From Streptomyces xiamenensis (GTDB lineage: Bacteria; Actinomycetota; Actinomycetes; Streptomycetales; Streptomycetaceae), in the NCBI RefSeq assembly GCF_000993785.3, contig NZ_CP009922.3, forward strand, positions 5,332,001 to 5,396,000: a DNA stretch of 64,000 nucleotides, given 5' to 3'. A program made the translations under genes and the position numbers. This document shows, in pieces, positions 31,846 to 40,305 of this stretch. Under the pieces are notes generated by a model, which was not told where the DNA came from, made no database searches, and saw only the letters and a program-made list of their open reading frames with translations. Numbering within the stretch: the stretch's first letter is position 1; each line of letters starts with the position of its first letter.

Positions 31846-33684
31846 GTGAAGACCACCGCGCGCCACCGGCCCGAGCGGCGCGCCGCCACCGCACTGTGGC
31901 GGCTCGCGCTGCTCGCCGCCCTGATCGGCGTGATCGGCCTGCTCCCGTGGCTGTCCCGAACCGACCCCGCGCTCACCGTCCTCAAGGCCCGCTCCACCGA
32001 GCGCGAGCCCACCCCGGAGACGCTGGACGCCATCCGGAACGACCTCGGCCTGGACGAGGGGCCCCTCTCCCTGCTCGGCAGCTGGCTCGGCGGGCTGGCG
32101 CACGGCGACGCCGGCCGGTCCTGGGTCTCGGGCACCGAGGTCCTGCCAGCCGTCGGACAGGCCCTGGGCATCTCCCTGCTGCTGATGGCCGGCGCCCTCG
32201 CCGTCGCCCTGGCCACCGTCGCGGCGATCTGCGCCCGCCCGCTGTGGCACGGCGCCCGGCGGCGTGCCGCCCGGCGCCCCGGCGGTACGGGCTCGGCCGT
32301 GCTCGCCGCGCTCCCCGAGTTCCTGCTCGCCTCCGTCCTGGCCTCCGTCATCGGCGTGCAACTGGGCTGGCTGCCGGCGCTCGGCTGGTACGGCCCGCAG
32401 TGGATGATCCTGCCCTCGCTCGCCCTGGGGCTGCCCGCCGGCGCGGTGCTCGGGCGGCTGCTCGCCGACCTGCTGCCCACCGCGTACGCCGAACCCTGGC
32501 TGCCGGCCGCCGTGGCGCGCGGCATCCCGCCGGCCGCCGTGGCCCGGCACGCGCTGCGCCGCTGCGTGCCCGGACTGCTGCCCAACCTGGGCCTGTTCGT
32601 CGTCGGCCTGACCGGCGGGGCCGTCGCCGTCGAGCAGATCTTCGACATCCCGGGGCTCGGACGGCTCACCCTGCGCGCCGCCCTCGCCCAGGACCTCCCC
32701 GTGCTCCAGACCGGCATGCTCGCCCTCGTCGCCCTCGCGGCGGTGGCCGCCGCGCTCGCCCGGCTCGGCGCACAGCGGCTGATCGGACCCGCGCTGCGCG
32801 ACGGCGCCCTGCACTCCGCGTACCGGCCCACCCGCCGGGAACCACGCTTCGCGCCCCTCGGATACGGGCTCGCCCTCGCCGCCGTGATCGGCCTCGGCCT
32901 GCCCCGCGACCCGCTGGCGCTCGACACCACCGCCCGCCTCCAGCCACCCTCCTGGGCCCACCCCTTCGGCACCGACGCGCTCGGCCGCGACCTGCTGGCG
33001 CGGGTCGCGCACGGCGCGCTGAGCACCCTGGGCACCGCACTGGCGGTGAGCGCCGCCGCCCTGCTGGCCGGTGTGCTGCTCGGGCTGCTGCCCCGGCTGT
33101 CCGGGCCGCTGGTGGACACGGTCAACGCCGTCCCGCCGGTACCGGCCGCCCTGCTGATCACCGGGCTGCTGGGCGGCGGGCCGTGGGTCCCGGCGCTGGC
33201 GGTGGCCGCGGTCGCCTGGACGGCGCTGGCCGCGCACACCTCCGCCCTGCTGCGGCAGGAACGCGCCGCCCCGCACGTGACCGCCTCGCGCGCGCTGGGC
33301 GCGGGCCCCGGTCATCTGCTGCGCCGGGTGCTGCTCCCCGCCGTGCTGCCGCCGGTGGTCCGGCACGCCCTGATCCGGCTGCCCGGCATCGCGCTCAGCC
33401 TCGCCGCCCTCGGCTTCCTCGGACTCGGCGCGCAGCCGCCCTCGCCCGAGTGGGGCCTGCTGCTCTCCGAGAACCACCCCTACGTCGAACGCGCGCCGTG
33501 GACGGTTCTGGCGCCCGCCGCCGCGCTCGCCCTGCTCGGCGCCCTCGCGGTGACGGCGGCCGGCGGGGTACGGCTGCCCGGCGTGCGCCGCCGGCGGGCG
33601 ACACCGGCCGTGCCGCGTTTCCCCGTCGCCGCTCCCGCCGCGGTGGCCGCCGCCCGGGGCCCGGCCGAAGGGGTGGCGCGATGA
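31846..33684 (+). CDS. Fused DppB-DppC-type ABC permease
   Basis: A single 612-residue polypeptide containing both inner-membrane subunits. Residues 1 to about 310 are DppB-like, with RNDLGLDEGPL, the EAA loop around ARGIPPAAVARHALRRCVPG and VEQIFDIPGLGRL. Residues about 330-600 are DppC-like, with HPFGTDALGRDLLARVAHGA, the EAA loop TASRALGAGPGHLLRRVLLP and GLGAQPPSPEWGLLLSE. Fused forms are known in Actinobacteria; most systems use two genes. GTG 31846 follows the binding-protein stop by 5 nt. It ends in an ATGA overlap with the MFS gene. The two ATPases (DppD/DppF type) that should power it are absent from this operon. Confidence 0.9.
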   Translation: MKTTARHRPERRAATALWRLALLAALIGVIGLLPWLSRTDPALTVLKARSTEREPTPETLDAIRNDLGLDEGPLSLLGSWLGGLAHGDAGRSWVSGTEVLPAVGQALGISLLLMAGALAVALATVAAICARPLWHGARRRAARRPGGTGSAVLAALPEFLLASVLASVIGVQLGWLPALGWYGPQWMILPSLALGLPAGAVLGRLLADLLPTAYAEPWLPAAVARGIPPAAVARHALRRCVPGLLPNLGLFVVGLTGGAVAVEQIFDIPGLGRLTLRAALAQDLPVLQTGMLALVALAAVAAALARLGAQRLIGPALRDGALHSAYRPTRREPRFAPLGYGLALAAVIGLGLPRDPLALDTTARLQPPSWAHPFGTDALGRDLLARVAHGALSTLGTALAVSAAALLAGVLLGLLPRLSGPLVDTVNAVPPVPAALLITGLLGGGPWVPALAVAAVAWTALAAHTSALLRQERAAPHVTASRALGAGPGHLLRRVLLPAVLPPVVRHALIRLPGIALSLAALGFLGLGAQPPSPEWGLLLSENHPYVERAPWTVLAPAAALALLGALAVTAAGGVRLPGVRRRRATPAVPRFPVAAPAAVAAARGPAEGVAR

Positions 33685-35030
33685 GCCGGCTCGTCGCCCG
33701 GATCCTGGCTCCCCGCCCCGGACCGCGGTCCCGCCCACCGCGCGAGCGGGTGTGGCGGCGGCTGCCGCCCCTGCCGCGGCTGCTGATCGCCACCCAACTC
33801 GCCTTCAATCTCGGTTTCTTCGCCGTGCTGCCCTTCCTCGCCGCGCACCTGGGGACGGCGATCGGCATGGCCGGCTGGCTGGTCGGCCTCGTCCTGGGCC
33901 TGCGCACCTTCAGCCAGCAGGGCCTGTTCCTGGCCGGCGGCTGGCTGGTGGACCGCTACGGCGTGCGGCCCGCCGTCCTGACCGGCTGCGCGCTGCGGAT
34001 CGCCGGCTTCGTGTGGCTCGGTTACGCGACGGCCACCTGGGCGGTGATCGGCGCGGTGCTGCTGATCGGCTTCGCCGCCGCGCTGTTCTCCCCGGCCGTC
34101 GAATCCGAGGTGGCCCGGCAGGCCGTGGAGTGGGAGGCGGCGGGGCACGGCCCGCGCACCCGGGTCCTGGCCCTGTTCTCGGCGGCCGGCCAGGCGGGGG
34201 CGTTCGTCGGACCGCTGCTGGGCGGGCTGCTGCTCGCCGTCGACTTCCGCACCGCGTGCCTGTGCGGGGCGGCCGTCTTCGTCCTCGTCCTGGCCGGCCA
34301 CGCGCGGCTGATGCCGCAGCACATCCCGGGCAGGGAGCGGCCCCCGGCCGGCGGCGCGTTCGCGCCCCTGCTGCGCGACCGCCGTTTCCTCGCTCTGTGC
34401 TGCGCGTACGGCGGCTATCTGCTCGCCTACAACCAGCTGTATCTCGCCCTGCCGCAGGAGGTGGAGCGGGCGGCCGGCTCGCAGGCGCCGCTGTCCTGGC
34501 TGTTCGCGCTCTCCTCGCTGCTGGTGGTCTGCGCCCAGCTGCCGGTCAGCCGCCTGGTGGGTGACCGGCTGGATCCGCGCCGCTCGATGGCGGCCGGACT
34601 GCTGCTGGTGGCGGCCGGGTTCGCGGTGGTGGCGGTGGCCCGCCCGGCGGGCTGGACGGGTCCGGCCGGGCTGCTGCCCGCCGCCGGATTCGTGGTCCTG
34701 CTGACGGTGGGCCAGATGCTGATCGTGCCGGCCGCCCGGGCGTGGGTGCCCGACTTCGCGGCCCGGGGACGGCTCGGCCTGTACATGGGCGCGCTGTCCT
34801 CGGTCTCCGGACTGCTGGTCCTGGTGGGCAGTTCGGCGACCGGCGGGCTGCTCCAGCTGGGGCTGCCGCCCGCCGTGCCCTGGCTGGTCCTGGCCGCCGT
34901 CACCGCGCTGGCGGTGCTGGTGCTCCCGCGCGGACCGCAGCCCGACACGGACCCCGACACGACTCCCGACCCGGGCCCCGACCCCGGTCCGCACGCCGCC
35001 CGGCAGCCCGCCCCGCCGTCCGGCGGGTGA
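33681..35030 (+). CDS. MFS transporter, probable exporter
   Basis: A 449-residue major-facilitator protein with about 12 membrane segments. The loop-2/3 motif is visible as GGWLVDRYGVRPAVLTGCAL, and the second half begins near LLRDRRFLALCCAYGGYL. The C-terminal tail is rich in Asp-Pro repeats (DTDPDTTPDPGPDPGP) and probably disordered. It overlaps the fused permease gene by ATGA, so importer and exporter are made together. In staphylopine-like systems an MFS protein (CntE) exports the metallophore that the ABC system reimports; a similar pairing is possible here but no metallophore synthase gene is in the window. Drug efflux is an alternative. Confidence 0.85.
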   Translation: MSRLVARILAPRPGPRSRPPRERVWRRLPPLPRLLIATQLAFNLGFFAVLPFLAAHLGTAIGMAGWLVGLVLGLRTFSQQGLFLAGGWLVDRYGVRPAVLTGCALRIAGFVWLGYATATWAVIGAVLLIGFAAALFSPAVESEVARQAVEWEAAGHGPRTRVLALFSAAGQAGAFVGPLLGGLLLAVDFRTACLCGAAVFVLVLAGHARLMPQHIPGRERPPAGGAFAPLLRDRRFLALCCAYGGYLLAYNQLYLALPQEVERAAGSQAPLSWLFALSSLLVVCAQLPVSRLVGDRLDPRRSMAAGLLLVAAGFAVVAVARPAGWTGPAGLLPAAGFVVLLTVGQMLIVPAARAWVPDFAARGRLGLYMGALSSVSGLLVLVGSSATGGLLQLGLPPAVPWLVLAAVTALAVLVLPRGPQPDTDPDTTPDPGPDPGPHAARQPAPPSGG

Positions 35031-35043
35031 CGGGCGCCGTCGC

Positions 35044-36183
35044 CTACCCGGTGACCGCCGGCACCGCCCGCTGTCCCGGCCCCGTGTACGAGGCCAGCGG
35101 CCGGATCAGCGCGTTGTGCGCCAGCTGTTCGGTGATGTGCGCCGTCCAGCCGGTGATGCGGCTCATCACGAACAGCGGCGTGAACACCGGGGTGTCGAAC
35201 CCCATCAGGTGGTAGGCGAGCCCGGCCGGGTAGTCCAGGTTCGGGTGGATGCCCTTGTGGTCGAGCATCGCCTCCCGCAGCGCGGCGTGCAGCGCGGCCA
35301 GCCGGGCGGTCTCCGGGTGCGCCCCACGGGCGACGAGAGAGTCCAGCGCGTGCTGCATGATCGGCACGCGGGAGTCGCCGTCCTTGTAGACCCGGTGTCC
35401 GAACCCCATGATCTTGCGCTTCTCCGCGAGCGCGGCGGCCAGCCACTCCGGGGCGCGCGCGGGGTCGCCGATCTCCGTCAGCATGTGCATCACCGCCTCG
35501 TTGGCGCCGCCGTGCAGCGGGCCCTTGAGCGCGCCGATGGCGGCCGTGACCGCGCTGTACAGGTCCGAGAGCGTGGAGGTCACCACCCGGGCGGTGAACG
35601 TGGAGGCGTTGAAGCCGTGTTCGGCGTACAGCACCAGGGAGATCTCGAAGCAGCGCACCACCTCGGGGTCCGGTACGGCGCCGAAGCACATGTGGAAGAA
35701 GTTCTCCGCGTACCCGAGAGCGGGGTCCGGCGGCACCGGGGGCAGCCCCCGGCGACGGCGCTGGTCGGCCGCGACCACCGTGGGCAGCTTCGCCAGCAGG
35801 TTCAGCGACTTGGTGCGGTGGGCGGCCGGGCTGCCGTCCTCCTCCGTCGGGTCCTCGGCGCCGAAGAAGCTCACGGCGGTGCGCAGCACGTCCATGGGAT
35901 GGCAGGTTTCCGGCAGCCGGGCCAGCACCTCGGCGGTGGTGCGGTCCAGCGGGCGCAGAGCGCGTTCGCGGGAGCGGAAGTCGGCCAACTGGGCCGGATC
36001 GGGCAGCTCCCCGTGCCACAGCAGGTACGCGACCTCCTCGAAGGAACGGCGCGCGGCCAGGTCCTGGACCGGGTAGCCGCGGTAGGTGAGGGAGTTGGAC
36101 TCCTGGATGACCGTGGAGATGCCGGTGGCGTCGACGACGACGCCGGCGAGGCCGCGGTGGATGCCGGGCGCGAGGGTGGTCAT
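35044..36183 (-). CDS. prpC: 2-methylcitrate synthase / citrate synthase family
   Basis: Condenses propionyl-CoA with oxaloacetate in the 2-methylcitrate cycle. The 379-residue protein has the family features YRGYPVQDLAARRSFEEVAY, the active His in LKGPLHGGANEAV, the GFGHRVYKDGDSR signature and the catalytic Asp in PNLDYPAGL. The short form and the setting behind prpD and prpB identify methylcitrate synthase over housekeeping citrate synthase. It starts 20 nt after the prpB stop in the same direction and converges, 13 nt away, with the MFS gene. Control by the divergent regulator at 38813 is expected. Confidence 0.92.
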   Translation of the reverse strand: MTTLAPGIHRGLAGVVVDATGISTVIQESNSLTYRGYPVQDLAARRSFEEVAYLLWHGELPDPAQLADFRSRERALRPLDRTTAEVLARLPETCHPMDVLRTAVSFFGAEDPTEEDGSPAAHRTKSLNLLAKLPTVVAADQRRRRGLPPVPPDPALGYAENFFHMCFGAVPDPEVVRCFEISLVLYAEHGFNASTFTARVVTSTLSDLYSAVTAAIGALKGPLHGGANEAVMHMLTEIGDPARAPEWLAAALAEKRKIMGFGHRVYKDGDSRVPIMQHALDSLVARGAHPETARLAALHAALREAMLDHKGIHPNLDYPAGLAYHLMGFDTPVFTPLFVMSRITGWTAHITEQLAHNALIRPLASYTGPGQRAVPAVTG

Positions 36184-36203
36184 GGGCGGGTGCCTCCGGA
36201 GCG

Positions 36204-37109
36204 TCAGGTGCCGGGCGGGAGAGTGAAGTCGTGGACGGCGGAGTCGAAGGCCGTGTACTCCCGGTAGCCCAGGAGCTCGTACAGGCGCGAGCGGGTCTGC
36301 ATGCGCGGCAGCAGGGACTGAACGGTTCCCTCGGCGGCCAGGGTGCGCAGCCCCTCCTCCGCCGCGCCCATGGCCAGCCGCAGCAGGGTGACGGGGTACA
36401 GGGCGATGTCGTAGCCGAGATCCTGGAGGGTGGCGGCGTTCAGCGGGCGGCCCTTGCCGAACTCGGTCATGTTGGCGAGCAGCGGCACCGGGACGGCCCT
36501 GCGGAACGCCTCGAACTCGCCCTCGTCGGCGAGCGCCTCGGGGAAGACCGCGTCCGCCCCGGCGTCCACGTACGCCTTCGCCCGGTCGATCGCGGCGGCC
36601 AGGCCCTCCACGGCACGGGCGTCGGTGCGTGCCATCAGCAGGAAGTCCGGATCGCGGCGGGCGTCGACCGCGGCCCGCACGCGGCGGGTCATCTCCTCGC
36701 GCGGCACCACCGACTTGCCGTCGAGGTGGCCGCAGCGCTTGGGGTTGACCTGGTCCTCCAGATGGAGCCCGGCCAGACCCGCGTCCTCCATCAGCTGGAC
36801 GGTGCGGGCGGCGTTCATCGGTTCGCCGAACCCGGTGTCGGCGTCGATGAGGACCGGCAGATCGGTGACGCGGGTGGTCTGCTGGGCGCGGGCCGCGACC
36901 TCGGCGGAGGTGGTCAGGCCGATGTCGGGCAGCCCCAGGTCGGCGGCGAGGACGGCGCCGGAGAGGTAGGCGGCCTCGAAGCCGGTGTCCTGGATGAGGC
37001 GGGCGGAGAGCGGGTTGAGGGCGCCGGGCATCACCAGCAGGTCGGGTGCGGCCAGCCGGTCGCGCAGCGCGCGGCGGCGTCCGGCGGGGGTGGTGCGGGT
37101 GTGCAGCAT
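36204..37109 (-). CDS. prpB: 2-methylisocitrate lyase
   Basis: Cleaves 2-methylisocitrate to pyruvate and succinate. The 301-residue protein belongs to the isocitrate lyase/PEP mutase superfamily: YLSGAVLAADLGLPDIGLTT, VLIDADTGFGEP with metal-binding Asp, and the key loop PKRCGHLDGKSVV with the catalytic Cys. The ATG at 37109 overlaps the prpD stop (ATGA), showing translational coupling. Length and motifs match PrpB, not the longer isocitrate lyase AceA. Confidence 0.93.
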   Translation of the reverse strand: MLHTRTTPAGRRRALRDRLAAPDLLVMPGALNPLSARLIQDTGFEAAYLSGAVLAADLGLPDIGLTTSAEVAARAQQTTRVTDLPVLIDADTGFGEPMNAARTVQLMEDAGLAGLHLEDQVNPKRCGHLDGKSVVPREEMTRRVRAAVDARRDPDFLLMARTDARAVEGLAAAIDRAKAYVDAGADAVFPEALADEGEFEAFRRAVPVPLLANMTEFGKGRPLNAATLQDLGYDIALYPVTLLRLAMGAAEEGLRTLAAEGTVQSLLPRMQTRSRLYELLGYREYTAFDSAVHDFTLPPGT

Positions 37110-38617
37110 CAGAACAGGCCCTTCGGGAGCGTCGCGTCGTAGGCGGCGACGGATTCTTCGTCGACGGCGGGGAACAGCTGGGCCAGCTCCCCGGGGGACA
37201 GCTCGGCCAGCCGCTCCGCCGTGGACAGGAAACCGTCCTGGGCCGCCGGGGGCACGATCCCTTCGGCCAGGGTGCGGAACTTGCCGGCGTACGCGGCGCG
37301 GTCGAAGGGGCGGGCCCCGGCCGGATGGGCGTCGGCGACGGCGAGTTCGTCCTCGATCACCGAGCCGTCCTCCAGGGTGATCACCGCGCGCCCGCCGAAG
37401 GCGCGGCGCTGCGGGTCCGGGTCGTGGTACCGGCGGGTCCACTCCGGGTCCTCCACGGTGGAGATCCTGCGCCACAGTGCGACGGTCCCGGGGCGGCGGG
37501 CGCGTTCGGGGGCGTAGGAGCGCTCGTGGTGCCAGCCGCCGTCCTCCAGCGCGACGGCGAGGATGTAGGGCACCGAGTGGTCCAGGGTCTCGCGGCTGGC
37601 CTCCGGGTCGTATTTCTGCGGATCGTTCGCACCGGAGCCGATCACGTGGTGGGTGTGGTGGCTGGTGTGCAGCACCACCGAGCGCACCCGCTCCAGGGGC
37701 CCGGTCCGCTCGCGCAGCCGCCGCGCCAGGTCGATGACGGCCTGCGCCTGGTACTCGGCGGAGTGCTCCTTGGTGTACGTCTCCAGGATCGCGCGGCGCG
37801 GCTCGCCGGGCGCGGGGAGCGGGACGGTGTAGTCGGCGCCGGGTCCGTCCAGCATCCAGGCGAGGAAACCGTCCTCGCCCTCGTACACGGGGGAGGGGGA
37901 ACGCTCGCCGCGCATCGCCCGGTCCACCGCCTCGATCGCCGCCTTGCCGGCGAAGGCCGGCGCGTACGCCTTCCAGCTGGAGATCTCGCCCTTGCGGGAC
38001 TGCCGGGTGGCGGTGGTGGTGTGCACCGCCTGCTGCACCGCCTGGTACACCGTCGCGGTCGGCAGCCGCAGCAGCGCGCCCAGACCGCAGGCGGTGGCGG
38101 CGCTCAGGTGCGCCACGTGGTCGATGCGGTGCTCGTGCAGGCAGATGCCCTTGACCAGGGCGACATGGATCTCGTACGCGGCGATGACGCCGCGCAGCAG
38201 ATCGGCGCCGGTGCGCCCGGTGTGCTGGGCGACGGCGAGCAGCGGCGGGATGTTGTCGCCGGGATGGGAGTAGTCGGCGGCGAGGTAGGTGTCGTGGAAG
38301 TCGAGTTCGCGCACGGCGGTGCCGTTCGCCCAGGCGGCCCACTCGGGGGAGACCCGGGCGCCGGTGCCGAACACCGAGGCGCCGGTGGCTGCCGCGCCGT
38401 GTGCGGTGGCCTGGGCGCGGGCGACGGCGACCGGGCGGCGCAGCAGCGAGGCGACGGCGACCGAGGCGTTGTCGATCACCCGGTTGACGGCCATGGCGGC
38501 GCTGTCGGCGTCCGGTTCCTCGGTGGCGGTGGCCACGGCGGCGAGCTTCCAGGCGAGCTGGTCCTCGCGCGGCAGCAGGTCGGCGCTGGGGTGGACACGG
38601 ACGCGGTGCTCGATCAC
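37109..38617 (-). CDS. prpD: 2-methylcitrate dehydratase
   Basis: Dehydrates 2-methylcitrate to 2-methylaconitate in propionate breakdown. The 502-residue MmgE/PrpD protein shows VRELDFHDTYLAADYSHPGD, ATRQSRKGEISSWKAYA, and TKEHSAEYQAQAVIDLA, all family hallmarks. The GTG start at 38617 follows GAGGAG; it is the first gene of prpD-prpB-prpC and faces the regulator gene across about 195 bases. Its product needs isomerisation and hydration before PrpB; the aconitase-like step is not encoded here and may be supplied by aconitase. Confidence 0.93.
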   Translation of the reverse strand: MIEHRVRVHPSADLLPREDQLAWKLAAVATATEEPDADSAAMAVNRVIDNASVAVASLLRRPVAVARAQATAHGAAATGASVFGTGARVSPEWAAWANGTAVRELDFHDTYLAADYSHPGDNIPPLLAVAQHTGRTGADLLRGVIAAYEIHVALVKGICLHEHRIDHVAHLSAATACGLGALLRLPTATVYQAVQQAVHTTTATRQSRKGEISSWKAYAPAFAGKAAIEAVDRAMRGERSPSPVYEGEDGFLAWMLDGPGADYTVPLPAPGEPRRAILETYTKEHSAEYQAQAVIDLARRLRERTGPLERVRSVVLHTSHHTHHVIGSGANDPQKYDPEASRETLDHSVPYILAVALEDGGWHHERSYAPERARRPGTVALWRRISTVEDPEWTRRYHDPDPQRRAFGGRAVITLEDGSVIEDELAVADAHPAGARPFDRAAYAGKFRTLAEGIVPPAAQDGFLSTAERLAELSPGELAQLFPAVDEESVAAYDATLPKGLF

Positions 38618-38812
38618 GGCACTCCTCGGGCGGGGGCGGGCGGGCCGGCTGTGACAAAGGGCCGGTACGCAGCACCCTGCCCGCCGCGGGTGCGCCGTGC
38701 CACCGCTCCCGGGTGCGGAATCCGTCCCGCGCGAAGGGGTGAATCCGCGAATTCTGCGAAGGGTGCGGATGCTATGTTCGCCACCGCTGCCGCGCGCCGA
38801 GGAGGCACCGCC
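38618..38812. promoter_or_regulatory. prpD / regulator divergent control region
   Basis: 195 bases between prpD and its regulator. Repeats containing GCGAA or TGCGGA stand in a row (38714-38770), including CGCGAATTCTGCGAA near 38747-38760, which is reminiscent of RamB/PrpR sites (TTTGC-like half-sites). TATGTT (38773-38778) is a plausible -10 for the regulator gene. Assigned by context. Confidence 0.5.
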
Positions 38813-40267
38813 ATGCCCCGCCGACCCGACCCCCACAAGATCTACGCCCACGCCAAGCTGCGCCGGCTGCGGCGCGAGCACGGCATGAACCAGGTCGACA
38901 TGGCCCGCGCGCTGGGCATCTCCACCAGCTACGCCAACCAGCTCGAACAGAGCCAGCGACCGCTCACCGCCCCCGTCCTCCTGCGGATCGCCGAGGTCTT
39001 CGGCGTGGACGCCGCGTTCTTCTCGGCGGCCGGGGAGGACCGGTTGGCCACCGAACTGCGGGCCGCGCTCGCGGACGAGGCGTGCGGAGGCCCGCCGCCC
39101 GCCCCCGAGGACATCGCCGAGGCCGCCCGCGACCACCCCGAGGTGGCCCGCGCCCTGGTCGCCCTGCACCGCCGCTACCGCGACACGGCGGAACAGGCCG
39201 CCGCGCTGGCCGCCGTCGCCGCCCCGGGCACCGGCGGCGGCGCGCTGCGCCCGGGGGCCGAGCCGCACGACGAGGTCCGCGACTTCTTCTACGCCCACCA
39301 CAACCACTTCGAGCCGCTGGACGCCGAGGCCGAACGGACCGCCGAGGCCCTGGGACTGCGCCCCGGCGGCGCCGCCGACCCGCTCACCGAACGGCTGGCG
39401 CGGCGGCACGGCGTCCGGGTGCTGCGGGCCGCGACCGGGCGGGCCGCCGACGCCCGCCGCTTCGACCCGGACTCTGGTCTGCTGTTCCTGTCGCCCTGGC
39501 TGAGCGAGGGGCGGCGCGCCTTCCAGCTCGCCACCCAGCTGGCCCTGCTCGAACACGGCCCGCTGCTGAGCCTGCTGGCCGACAGCGCCGCCGACCTCAC
39601 CTCACCGGAGTCCACGGCGCTGGCGCGCATCGGCCTGGCCAACTACTTCGCCGGCGCCCTCCTGATGCCCTACACCGCCTTCCACGCCGCCGCCGAGGAA
39701 GTGCGCTACGACATCGAACTGCTCTGCGCCCGCTTCGGCGTCGGCTTCGAGACCGTCTGCCACCGGCTGAGCACCCTCCAGCGCCCCGGACGGCGCGGCG
39801 TGCCCTTCTCGTTCCTGCGCGTGGACCGCGCCGGCAACATCTCCAAACGGCAGTCCGCCACCGACTTCCACTTCTCCCGACTCGGCGGCACCTGCCCGCT
39901 GTGGACGGTGTACGAGGCGTTCTCCGCGCCCGGACGCACCCTCACCCAGGTCGCCGAGATGCCCGACGGCAAACGGTACTTCTGGGTCGCCAGAACCATC
40001 ACCCGGGGCGGATACGGCCACCACGCACCACGCGCGGAGTTCGCCGTTGCGCTCGGCTGCGAACTGCGCCACGCCCACCGGCTCGTGTACGCCGACGGCA
40101 TCGCCGTGAACGACCCGGCGGCGGCCACCCCCATCGGCCTGGGCTGCCGGATCTGCGAACGCCGCGACTGCGCCCAGCGCGCCCGCCCGCCGGCCGCCGG
40201 ACGGCTCGCCATCGACCCCGACCGCCATCCGTACGCGCCGTACCAGGTGGAGAGCGCCGGCCCCTGA
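38813..40267 (+). CDS. ScfR/RamB/PrpR-type transcriptional regulator
   Basis: A 484-residue regulator of short-chain-fatty-acyl metabolism. The N-terminal helix-turn-helix of the XRE type covers LRRLRREHGMNQVDMARALG and ISTSYANQLEQSQRPLT. A central domain with NYFAGALLMPYTAFHAAAEE is the IrrE/M78-like segment, and the C-terminal ScfR domain contains four clustered Cys (GGTCPLW, and LGCRICERRDC), which in PrpR of mycobacteria bind an iron-sulfur cluster. Such proteins sense acyl-CoA or redox state and switch on prpDBC or glyoxylate genes. ATG 38813 follows GAGGAGG. Confidence 0.92.
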   Translation: MPRRPDPHKIYAHAKLRRLRREHGMNQVDMARALGISTSYANQLEQSQRPLTAPVLLRIAEVFGVDAAFFSAAGEDRLATELRAALADEACGGPPPAPEDIAEAARDHPEVARALVALHRRYRDTAEQAAALAAVAAPGTGGGALRPGAEPHDEVRDFFYAHHNHFEPLDAEAERTAEALGLRPGGAADPLTERLARRHGVRVLRAATGRAADARRFDPDSGLLFLSPWLSEGRRAFQLATQLALLEHGPLLSLLADSAADLTSPESTALARIGLANYFAGALLMPYTAFHAAAEEVRYDIELLCARFGVGFETVCHRLSTLQRPGRRGVPFSFLRVDRAGNISKRQSATDFHFSRLGGTCPLWTVYEAFSAPGRTLTQVAEMPDGKRYFWVARTITRGGYGHHAPRAEFAVALGCELRHAHRLVYADGIAVNDPAAATPIGLGCRICERRDCAQRARPPAAGRLAIDPDRHPYAPYQVESAGP

Positions 40268-40305
40268 CACGGGCGGCGGGCGAGTGGCGCGCCGGGCGCC
40301 CGGGT

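Noticed and set aside
35044..36183. Housekeeping citrate synthase
   Set aside because: The position behind prpD and prpB and the short length favour 2-methylcitrate synthase, although dual activity is possible.
36204..38675. An 823-codon minus-strand frame with fusion of prpB to an N-terminal extension
   Set aside because: The extension is prpD read in the wrong frame; prpB starts at 37109 by ATGA overlap with the prpD stop.
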